DNA of 64,000 nt from Artemisia argyi (lineage: Eukaryota > Streptophyta > Magnoliopsida > Asterales > Asteraceae), in assembly GCA_030686995.1 (NCBI GenBank), contig CM060691.1, positions 94,134,743 to 94,198,742 on the forward strand, given 5' to 3'. The notes under the pieces are model-generated. The model was not told the DNA's origin and did not search any database. It saw only the letters and a list, made by a program, of their open reading frames with translations. How positions within the stretch are numbered: the first letter of the stretch is position 1; each line of letters starts with the position of its first letter. Position numbers and translations under genes: made by a program. Shown here piece after piece: positions 46,995 to 56,322 of this stretch.

Positions 46995-47553
46995 ATAAAT
47001 TCTAATGATCCTATGTTAGGAGCTTCTTAGCCGGCTCAACATAGGAGTGAAGTAGGCACTCATAGGATTATGGAAGTAAGTACGCCACCCCATGAATGGT
47101 ATTAAGGAATACAATCCGTCATCCAGGCAACTATAACAAGTAATTAACGTGTAAAAGATATCTAGGGAGTAGTGAAATCTAAGTAAACACATTTCTCCCA
47201 TATATTGCTCACAACATTAGTATAATTTAGTTTATTTTCATTTCTAGTATTTTATTTTGATTGCATCTTAGTATTGGGTTAGTTGACTAGCAACTAATTC
47301 CGCCCAAATCCTTCAAACCCGAGATTTTTACTTGCTTTCCTAAAAATATAAAAATACAAAAAGAATCATCCCTCATCCCTAGACCTAGTCTTTAGGTTTT
47401 CTAATCCTAGCGACACTATTCCTAGCTGAACGATCAATCCCCCGGTACTTGTCATTATACTATACTACATCGATCAGGTACACTGCCTGGTGGGGGTTGT
47501 AAGCTTCTCAAGATCCCTTGAGAGGTAAAGCCTGGTGCAATCCCTACGCATCA
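46995..47553 (+). mobile_element. LTR fragment F of the A/C family
   Basis: It matches LTR A from its TAAATTCTAATGATCC phrase (about 50083) to its end, finishing TGCAATCCCTACGCATCA at 47553. The left part is cut off by LTR G. No primer site follows; instead a copia LTR fragment begins. It is a solo or truncated LTR. Confidence 0.85.
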
Positions 47554-48106
47554 GTACCCGTGTAAAAGAACTCGACATCTAGCTTAGTGTCGGTAAAAGT
47601 GTAAGCGACATTGTAAAGGTTTTCTCTGCCGGTGAAAGGAGCTTGTTGATTAGTGCTTATAAATCTCGAGTTGGAAACTCAGGGCGTGGATGTAGGGCAA
47701 GGAAAAAGAGTCCTTGTAGCCGAACCACGATAAACAATCGTGTTGTGGTTTGATTGTTTTTTTCTTTATCTTTGCTTATTACATGTTGTCGTTTAGTTAG
47801 AATCGCTAATCACATATAAAGCTTTTCAAAGAATTAAACAAGTAAAGTTGTGTTTATATCTTTAAACAAATGTAAAGCTTTTCAAAGAACTAAACAAGCA
47901 AAGTTAGGATCATCACAAGTAAAGCTTTTCAAAGTATGAAACAAGTAAAGTTAGAATTGCTATTCACATGAAAAGCTTTTCAAAGAATCAAACATATAAC
48001 TTTGTGTTTATATCTTTAATCAAACGTAAAGTTTTTAAAGGATATTCAAGTTAAAAAGGATACCAAAAAGCGGTAAACTATTCAACCCCCCTTCTAGTTT
48101 TCCACA
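47554..48106 (+). mobile_element. Copia LTR fragment P, opposite to G
   Basis: This is the terminal about 550 bp of a plus-strand LTR of the G family: it reads as the reverse complement of LTR G through GAACTCGACATCTAGCTTAG and ends CTTCTAGTTTTCCACA. No primer site follows, so it is a 3' LTR or solo end. It is joined directly to the hAT transposase gene and was probably inserted in it. Confidence 0.8.
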
Positions 48107-48120
48107 CTTCTTTTTGTGTA

Positions 48121-49069
48121 ATGGTTGATGAAATGAGAAAAAAATATGACAAATATTGGGGTGATTACAAAAAAATCAACCATTATATGTACTTTGCCAT
48201 TATCTTAGATCCCACAATGAAGTCGGATATTATTGAAATTGGGTTTAGACATTTGATAGAAAATGGTTGTGTACCCATGGAGGTCGATAGCGAAGGTGAG
48301 ACATATTTAAACGATGATGAAGTATGTGAGAAAATGGTTAAGAAGGTTGAGAAGGATATGAGACTCTTGTTTAACATGTACAAAGAAAAATATGGCACCA
48401 AGGAGGGAAGTCATTTACCAAAAGCAACGTCAAGTCAAAATACTAACAAAAGTCGTCGTCGTTGTAATTCTTTCTTTAAAGAGAAAGTTGGAAGTAAGTT
48501 GAGTGTGGTTGAAGATGAGTTGACCAAATATCTTAAAGAACCACGTCTTGAGCTAGAGGATAACGAAGACTTCGACCTATTTAATTGATGGAAGTTAAAT
48601 AGTCCAAGACTTCCAATCGTATCAAAGATGGCGAAAGGTAATTACATATGTTTTTTTTTTTATTAAATTTTAGATATGTTAATTTTGCATTGTTTTTTAT
48701 TAAGTCATGTTTTTTGTTAACTTTGTTTTAGATATCTTGTGCATCCAAGTATCCACCATTGCTTCCGAATCCGCCTTTAGCACGAGTGGTCGCGTTTTGG
48801 ACCCGTATAGGAATTCTTTATCACCTAGCATTGTAGAGGCTTTGGTGTGCACTCAAGATTGGAATCGTACATCAAGTAGAAACATCACTTTGGATACGTT
48901 AAAGGATTTAATGAAAGACGACGAGATTGCCAAAGGTAAAATATTTATAATTTTATATACAAGTATATTGGTTATTAGTTATTGTAGACACTTATTTTGT
49001 TTTATGTCATTTATAGAAATTCAAGAAGCTTTAGACAAGCAAAAGGGAGAAAAAGAGAAGAACTTGTGA
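48121..49069 (+). pseudogene. hAT transposase 3' end (RICESLEEPER-type)
   Basis: Three apparent exons: 48121-48637, 48732-48935 and 49017-49069, with GT...AG introns at 48638-48731 and 48936-49016. Exon 1 encodes KKYDKYWGDYKKINHYMYFA and ILDPTMKSDIIEIGF, typical of the region before the hAT dimerisation domain. A TGA (48586-48588) stands where relatives have the first Trp of a WWKLN motif; the next codons read WKLNSPRLPIVSKMAK. Exon 2 holds the dimerisation core VSTIASESAFSTSGRVLDPY, then SLSPSIVEALVCTQDW. Exon 3 is a short charged tail ending EKEKNL. The DNA-binding and catalytic N-terminal parts are missing, cut off by LTR fragment P. The rest is well preserved, suggesting recent loss. Cytoplasm-made, nucleus-acting enzyme in living relatives. 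Confidence 0.88.
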
Positions 49070-49228
49070 TTCACCGAGTTTTCAAAGATTTGTATTTGAA
49101 ATTGTATTTTGTGATTCAAGAATCAAGAATGTTGCTACTGTAAGATTTGCTCAGTTTGGACTTTGGAACTTTGGATTTGCTACTATTAGATTTGGTCATT
49201 TGGAATTTTCAAGAATGCTACTGGAATG
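49070..49228 (+). other. Downstream flank of hAT pseudogene
   Basis: AT-rich 3' flank with repeated TTGCTACT phrases. It ends GAATG (49224-49228), the expected left target duplication of element A/C. Confidence 0.4.
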
Positions 49229-49433
49229 TGATGAGGCGAAAAATGAACCACTTTTTGGGGGTCATTTAAGCCCGGAATTGAATTTATTTGATCAAATATT
49301 ACCCTAAATCGTTCCTTTTGTGATTTTAGGTACTTTGGGAGTGAAATCTGGAAAAGGAAGCAATTCGGACGTTTTTGGAGCATAAAAGTGAAAAAAACGC
49401 CAAAGACTTAATTTTCCATGCTGGAACAGTGTA

Positions 49434-49649
49434 TGACGGCGTCAAGAGGACTTTCCCGACGGCGTCAAGAGTAAAGACCATGACGACCCAGTACAAACAT
49501 GAAGGCATCACAAGTAGAGCGTCAAGAGTGAAATGTGTGACGGCCTGCAAAAGTGGACTACATGACGATGTCAGATGTAGATCTAGGCAGTCCGAGGATT
49601 TATTTGGCGGCGAGATGACGGCGTCAGCCCTTTGTTCTTGACGCCGTCA
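49434..49649 (+). repeat. TGACGGCGTCA array in LTR A
   Basis: Clear motifs start at 49434, 49457, 49481, 49538, 49563, 49616 and 49639, with weaker ones near 49500 and 49514. The first and last pairs are exactly 23 bp apart; the last pair is TGACGGCGTCA with its complement TGACGCCGTCA. The array ends 11 bp before the TATA box. Confidence 0.88.
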
Positions 49650-49660
49650 CCTCCTAATAT

Positions 49661-49670
49661 CTATATATAG
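49661..49670 (+). promoter_or_regulatory. TATA box of LTR A
   Basis: CTATATATAG just after the array, kept in LTRs C, D and E. Confidence 0.65.
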
Positions 49671-50642
49671 TTTTCTAATTTTCATTCATTAGAGAGGAAC
49701 TTGTGTGGAGAAACCCTAGGGCCGAACCTTGTACGAATTTTACAGCTTTTCAAGGGTTTTCAACCCTTGAATCCTTACATGTGCTATTGAGATAAGTCTT
49801 CTCTTAATTCAATCAATATGTCTATATGTTGGTTGTCTATATCTTGTGCTTGTCTTGATTTCAACATGCTAGGCTAGATTTATCTTGTGTTTGCTTAGAT
49901 CTAATGAAACCTAGATGTTGATTATGTGTTGATTACTTGTTTATGGTTGTATTGGATGAATGATTTCAATGTTAGGCTTAAGAAAACTGGCAGATCTCCA
50001 TTAGTGTAACATGCTTGAATGTCTTAGGAAACATGAACCGATGTGTACTAAGTTTTATAGGTTGTATTTAATGCATGAGTAAATTCTAATGATCCCATGT
50101 TAGGAGCTTCTTACAGGCTCGACATAGGAGTGAAGTAGGCACTCATAGGATTGGAGAAGTAAGTACGCCACCCCATTAATGGTATTAAGGAATACAGTCC
50201 ATCATCCACGCAACTATAACAAGTAATTAACGTGTAAAAGATATCTAGGGAGTAGTGAAATCTAAGTAAACACATTTCTCCAACATATTGCTCACAACCT
50301 TAGTCTAATATAGTTTATTTTCATTTCTAGTATTTTATTTTGATTGTATCTTAGTATTGGGTTAGTTGACTAGCAACTAATTCCGCCCAAATCCTTCAAA
50401 CCCGAGATTTTTAATTTGCTTTCTAAAAAATATAAAAATACAAAAAGAATCATCCTTCATCTCTAGATCTAGTATTTAGGTTTTCTAATCCTAGCGACAC
50501 TATTCCTAGCTGAACGATCAATCCCCCGGTACTTGTCATTATACTATACTACATCGATCAGGTACACTGCCTGGTGGGGGTTGTAAGCTTCTCAAGATCC
50601 CTTGAGAGGTAAAGCCTGGTGCAATCCGTACGCATCAAGTTT

Positions 50643-50659
50643 TGGCGCCGTTGCCAGGG
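50643..50659 (+). promoter_or_regulatory. Primer binding site of A/C
   Basis: TGGCGCCGTTGCCAGGG lies 5 bp after the LTR. TGGCGCCGTTGCC is the signature site of Athila/Tat-like elements. Confidence 0.85.
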
Positions 50660-50820
50660 AAATAGTTATTGTCTAGGTTAGAATCTCTTTTTATTAGGTC
50701 TACTTGCTAGATTCCTTTCTAGTAAGATTTTATATTTTATTTTTAGGATTCTCTTTAGTCTATCTTTTTCTTCGTGCTTTTGTTAGTAAATTAAATTCAT
50801 TGACTATTCCGTTGACCATT

Positions 50821-51822
50821 ATGGAAAACGCGAATCCACCCCTTTCCCCTAGAGAAGTGGCTGTGTTATGTGAACAAATTGAGAGTGAGATTAGGGAACT
50901 TAGGGAGCTTAATATGTTGATTAAGGTTGAGCTCGACTATGCATTTAGTGACCTAGCGACCGCCTTGTATTCAAATGAGGACCTAGGGCCTAATGATTTT
51001 GTGAATGTTGTTGAGGAACTAGAAGAGGAGGAAATAGATCCGAAGCTAAATGATTACTTTAATCTATACCCCACTAAGGAGGAGATTGCATATTATAATA
51101 ATCTTATTGATGACCCTCGATCTCCTTTTACTAGAATCGAACCTAAGATAAAGAGAGGCGATCCTAAGAATGCTAAGATACCATGTATGATTGGGTATAG
51201 ACACGTTGACAATGCTTACATTGACTTCAAATCCCCAATCAACATTATGTCCTCAAGTGTTTATAATGATATAGTGAAAACAAGACTTGAACCTAGAAGA
51301 GATCCCAAATACCCCGGTGGAGTTTGTAACTTTGTCGGGAGAGTTAAAGGTCTACATGTCTTTGTTGGGAATTTCACTTTTGTCACCGACTTTATGATTC
51401 TGGAAGATCTTGGTAATGTTATTGATTGTCGACTGTCCAATGTTGTGTTTGGTAAACCGTTTGTTGAGGAGTCCAAGTTAGAATATGATGAGATAGAAGG
51501 GACAATCCGATTTGCAAGTAGCACCGATAGGATCACTTATAGGATGCCTAATAGAATGAAAGAATTTCGCTTTATATACCGATTTGACAAGGATAACATT
51601 GGTGCTTTTGAGGACATCAATGAGGAGGATAAGAAAAAGGGCATGGATTATGTATGGGAAAAGAGGAGTCTTTTCTACAAAGAATGCTTGACTTTAGGAA
51701 AAAAGTATAAACTCGATAAGGAATTTGCCCATAGGATTATAGGAGCGATTGAGAAAAAGGTGATTGGTTTCTACAAAGAACATTTACAATCAGAGAGTGA
51801 AACCAACGATGAGGTCACGTAG
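50821..51822 (+). CDS. Retropepsin-like ORF of element A
   Basis: An intact frame. The frame opens at 50704, but the likely start is MENANPPLSPREVAVL at 50821 (333 aa), because the upstream part is hydrophobic leader shared with the LTR-proximal DNA. Residues 1-100 are acidic and helical. Residues 120-230 look like a degenerate aspartic-protease fold: AYIDFKSPINIMSSSVYNDI, then VGNFTFVTDFMILEDLG and VVFGKPFVEE, but without a DTG or DLG triad. The C-terminal part (TDRITYRMPNRMKEF, YVWEKRSLFYKECLTLGKKY) matches a tail found in many Asteraceae retrotransposon proteins. It replaces gag and pol between the shared leader and 3' region. The intact frame is notable among broken neighbours. Function unknown; a non-catalytic protease relative is the best description. 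Confidence 0.65.
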   Translation: MENANPPLSPREVAVLCEQIESEIRELRELNMLIKVELDYAFSDLATALYSNEDLGPNDFVNVVEELEEEEIDPKLNDYFNLYPTKEEIAYYNNLIDDPRSPFTRIEPKIKRGDPKNAKIPCMIGYRHVDNAYIDFKSPINIMSSSVYNDIVKTRLEPRRDPKYPGGVCNFVGRVKGLHVFVGNFTFVTDFMILEDLGNVIDCRLSNVVFGKPFVEESKLEYDEIEGTIRFASSTDRITYRMPNRMKEFRFIYRFDKDNIGAFEDINEEDKKKGMDYVWEKRSLFYKECLTLGKKYKLDKEFAHRIIGAIEKKVIGFYKEHLQSESETNDEVT

Positions 51823-52467
51823 TAACCCATGACCTTGAGTCTAGCTATAAGACTCGTAAATAAAGAAAAGCGCTTCTTGGGAGGTAACCCATGCTTTGTG
51901 TGATTTTATTTTGTTTATTTGTTATTTACTTCCGTATGCATGCTTTATTTTTATTGTTGGTAGATCATGTTTCTAAACTAAAAAGTGGAAATACTTTACT
52001 TTGTTGTTTTGGCGTAGTCTTAACTTCACCTAAAGGTATTTTTGCAAAAGATAAGTGTAAGGGGCAACCCCAAATATGTTTTTAAGAAACAAACCGATCA
52101 TGATTCTCCACAATATTAAGTGAACATGTATATTCGTATTTGTTAGAGTCAAATGCTTGTATCGAGTCATAATGAAGTTTTGTAGGATTTTTCAGGAAGT
52201 AGGACCAAGTTTTTCCAGAAATTTTCCGGAAACTTAACATAAGAATTTCTGCAGGTCACTTCTGACAGCGTCATGAGTTTACTCTTGACGGTGTCACGTG
52301 TAAAAACCTAGAAATTTTACCAATTTTGTTTTTCTAACGGAATTTTAAAGTTTTTGTTGAATTATTAAGTTTTATAATCTCCAGGAAATCTGCAAACCTC
52401 ATTCCACAAGCATTATATCTTACTTTGTTTTCTAGGATTTAGTAACTTATGTAGATTGCCGCCGATT
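51823..52467 (+). mobile_element. 3' region of element A (left part)
   Basis: Non-coding. It contains the conserved post-ORF phrase (AATAAAGAAAAGCGCTTCTT, GGGAGGTAACCC at about 51860-51890) and one motif pair at 52263. It matches B from about 56320 down to 55692 and then stops at LTR D. Confidence 0.75.
52263..52296 (+). repeat. TGACRGCGTCA motif pair in the 3' region of A
   Basis: TGACAGCGTCA at 52263 and TGACGGTGTCA at 52286, 23 bp apart. This is the same family motif and spacing as in the LTR array. Confidence 0.85.
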
Positions 52468-53872
52468 TTATGCGTGGGAATCGCAACAGGCTTTATCTCT
52501 CGAGGTATCTCGAGAAGCTTACAACCCCCACCAGGCAGTGTACCTGATCGTTGTAGTATAGTATAGTGACAAGTACCGGGGGATTGATCGTTCAGCTTAG
52601 GAATAGTGTCGCTAGGATTAGAAAGCCTAAATACTAGTTCTAAAGGTGAGGGATGATTATTTTTGTATTTTTATATTTTTTAGAAAGCAAGTAAATATCT
52701 CGGGTTTGAAGGATTTGGGCGGAATTAGTTGCTAGTCAACTAACCCAATGCTAAGATGCAGTCAAAATAAAATATTAAAAATGAAATTAAGCTAACTATA
52801 CTAATGTTGTGAGCAGTAATTGGAGAAAATGTGTTTACTTAGATTTCATTACTCCCTAGACATCTTTTACACGTTAATTACTTGTTATAATTGCATGGAT
52901 GACGGATCGTATTCCTTAATACCATTCATGGGGTGGCACACATAACTCCCCAATTCTATGAGCTCTTATCTTCTCCTACACCATGCCCAGCACAACTATA
53001 GGGATTGTAAACAGTGGCTCATGCATTAAATACAACCAATAAAGACCTAGTGCGCCTCGGTTCATGTTTCTTAAGATGTTCAAGCATGTTACCAAATGGA
53101 GATCTGCCAGTTTTCTTAAGCCTAACATATAAATCATTCATCCAAAACAAGAATAAACAAGTAATCAACACATAATTAACATCTAGGTTTCATTAGATCT
53201 AAGCAAACACAAGATAGATCTAGCCTAGCATAATGGAATTGAGACAAGAACAAGATATAGACAACCAACACATAGACATATTGATTGAATTAAAGGAACA
53301 CTTATCTCAATTACAATGCAAGGTATCAAGGGTTTGGAACCCTTGAAAAACCTGTAAAAGTTGCACCAAAATCGTACTTAGGGTTTCTCCAAAACTTCTC
53401 TCTTTAATGTGTGAAAATTAGAAAACTATATATAGAAAAATGGGTTTGACGGCGTCAAGACAAAGCTTGTGACTCCGTCACCTCGCCGCCAAAACTCTTC
53501 TCGGACTGCCTTGATCTACATTTGACGCCGTCAAGACCAAATCATTTCCAGGCCGTCATGACTTATTACTCTTGACGCCCTTCATTCATGACGCCGTTAA
53601 ATCTGTTCTGGGTCCTCATGGACTTCTGCTCTTGACGCCGTCAGAGGATTGCTCTTGACGCCGTCACCTACTGTTCCCAGCATGGAAACTTAAGACTTTG
53701 GCGTTTTCTTCACTTTTATGCTCCAAAAACGTCCGAATTGCTTCCTTTTCCAGATTTCTCTCCCAAAGTACCTAAAATCACAAAAGGAACAATTTAGGGC
53801 AATATTTGATCAAATAAATTCGGATTCGGGCTTAAATGACCCCCTAAAAACGGATCATTTTTCGCCTCATCA
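52468..53872 (-). repeat. LTR D, 3' LTR of B
   Basis: Preceded on the minus strand by a purine-rich phrase CTCAAGTGTAAGGGTA. TATA box at 53426-53435 (complement) and array at 53447-53666. Confidence 0.9.
53447..53666 (-). repeat. TGACGGCGTCA array in LTR D
   Basis: Motif starts include 53447, 53470, 53523, 53548, 53573, 53589, 53633 and 53656. The outer pairs 53447/53470 and 53633/53656 are 23 bp apart. The TATA box lies just downstream on the minus strand. Confidence 0.88.
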
Positions 53873-54440
53873 TATACCCTTACACTTGAGATTTGCTTGT
53901 CCTCAAGCAAATGCGCTTTTATTCTACTCAAAAGACAAGTTAGGGGTCATTTAACACTACCATAAAAGTAATTACAACAAATAATCGTTCCACTAAAGAC
54001 CAATAGACAAGCACGGAGGTCATATACTAGCACCTCACAAATAGTGTTTAGATACTCACATCTCTCGGGTGTAATAAAGTATAAATTACAATATGGAAAC
54101 GGAAGATATCTCTCACTACCTGTCATAGCAAAATAGATTACCATAGGCTTGGGAAAGGATCAAACCTCCACCACATGGCGTAAGCACCTAGGATAAACTA
54201 TCAAAGAGGTCTTTTAAAGGGTTGTAACATTAGGTGTAGGGATATGAAATACACGGTTTTGTTGGATAAAGGAAGTTTTACTGGTGGCGAGTTAACAATC
54301 TTAGTCAATTACATGTACAATATGCCGTTGCTAAGCCAAGACTAGACTCGACTTAAGCTAATAAATGAAAAATAACAAAAACATAAAATGAACATAGAAT
54401 AAAAAGGGATGGTAGTCCGTATGTTTTTTTTTTCTCTTTT

Positions 54441-54442
<2 letters not shown>

Positions 54443-54484
<42 letters not shown>
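54443..54484. repeat. Poly-T run (42 T)
   Basis: A homopolymer; the equivalent place in A/C is the poly-A run at 60732-60758. Confidence 0.95.
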
Positions 54485-54485
<1 letters not shown>

Positions 54486-55864
54486 TGCATACACTCTTAC
54501 CCTACCATCCAAAATAATACATCATAGGGAATGAACATTTCCCTTACACTTGAATCTTTACATACTTTACATTTTACTAAACTAATGACTCGAATTAAGA
54601 AAATCAAAACACTTGGAGCACTTTTAAGATTAACGTACATATGGGGGTAATAAATGATGTTCTTCCCCATTACACCATAAAATAAGTACTTACCCATGAC
54701 TCCCAATCGTCCCAAAACAATATCTACAAGGATATGACTCGACTTAGCAACCATGTAATCAATTAGATAGTTAACTTAGGGTTTAACAAATAACAATAAT
54801 GCACTAAAAATGAGCGCATACACGAAAGGCTAAGGCGATTTGGTTGTACATTTAAGTGGGGTGTAACAAATTCTTCCTTTTAGTAAAATGCTTAAAGTTA
54901 GAAACGAAAAGATAGGCTCGGAGGGGTGTACTAGGGGTTTCGTGTACTAAAAATGAGTACAACGCTAAGGGTGTGGGAAAAATTAGTTGACTTAACTAGT
55001 CAAGTAATATGACTTAAATGGTCAAGTAATTATGATACGGGTTTAACACAAGGGTAATCCTAATGCCTCTTATCATGTAGTAAATCCTACTACACGAATG
55101 TAGTCTCACTAGCGGTCTCGGGATGCATCACTAACGCAAATTCTAGAATCTAAATGCTACCGGTACACTCATAAGCACTAATAGTAGATGCTTTTCCTAT
55201 CAAATCTAAAGGCGAACCTCACATATTTGGGTGGAACATTTTTCTGAATATACGGTTATGTGCTAGTTATACAATCTCCTATCCATAAGACACTTGCTAT
55301 GGCTAAAGTTTCACTCCTAAATGTTGTAAAAAAATTTAAATTTGGCGCTAAAATTGCACTAACAAGTATTTCTCATAGTTTTATTACACATCTACCATTA
55401 AACAAAACAAACTCAAGCGAAAGTGCATATGTAAGGTATCATCTTTTTACCCTCCCCTTACACTTAAGATGAACATTGTCCCCAATGTTCAAGTAAAGAA
55501 TGTAAAAGTGAAAAAGTAAAGAGAATGAAATCAAATACTCCCCTGATTCGCTCGGTATGGATAATAGGGTGGCTAGGTTAAATCTTCCTCTAAGAAAAAT
55601 GAACAATCAAAGCTTCCCTTCCAGAATATAAATCATCTTCTTGTCATACATAACCTGTAAAACCTGATAAAATAGACAAGACAACCTCGCGTAAAATCGG
55701 CGGCATTCTATATAAGTTACTAAATCTTAGAAAACAAGATAAGATATAATGCTTGTGGAATGAAGTTTGCAGATCTCCTGGAGATTATAAAACTTAATAA
55801 TTCACAAAAACCATAAGACTCCGTTAGAAAAACAAAACCGGTAAAATTTCCAGATTTTAACTCC

Positions 55865-55898
55865 TGACGCCGTCAAGAGTAAACCACTGACGCCGCCA
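55865..55898 (-). repeat. TGACGCCGTCA pair in the 3' region of B
   Basis: TGACGCCGTCA at 55865 and TGACGCCGCCA at 55888, 23 bp apart, at the position equivalent to the pair in A. Confidence 0.85.
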
Positions 55899-56322
55899 GA
55901 ATTGTCCTGCAGAAATCTTTATGTTAAGTTTCTGGAAAATTTCTGGAAAAACTTGGTCCTACTTCCTGGAAAATCCTGCAAAACTTCATTATGACTCAAT
56001 ACAAGCATTTGACTCTAACAAATACGAATACACATGTTCATTTATTATTGTGGAGAATCATGATCGGTTTGTTTGGGGTTTCCCCTTACACTTATCTTTT
56101 GCAAAAATACCTTTAGGTGAAGTTAAGACTAGGCCAAAACAACAAAGTAAAGTATTTCTACTATTTAGTTTAGAAACATGATCAACCAACAATAAAAATT
56201 AAGCATGCATACGGAAGAAAATAACAATCAAACAAATAAAATCACACAAAACATGGGTTGCCTCCCAAGAAGCGCTTTTCTTTATTTACAAGTCTTGTAG
56301 CTAGACTCAAGGTCATGGGTTA

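Larger units (their letters stand above)
49229..50637 (+). mobile_element. LTR A, 5' LTR of gypsy element A/C (1409 bp)
   Basis: It starts TGATGAGGCGAAAAATGAAC and ends GTACGCATCA, followed by the primer site. It contains the TGACGGCGTCA array, a TATA box at 49661 and a leader. It pairs with LTR C at 61339, which differs at scattered sites and by a short deletion. Confidence 0.92.
53873..56322 (-). mobile_element. 3' region of B, non-coding
   Basis: Non-coding sequence between the gag-pro stop and LTR D, with the GAGGACAAGCAAATCTCAAG phrase next to the LTR (seen in Athila/Tat-like elements), a T42 run at 54443-54484, and a motif pair at 55865/55888. The part at 53873-54796 is homologous, inverted, to 60421-61338. 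Confidence 0.8.
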
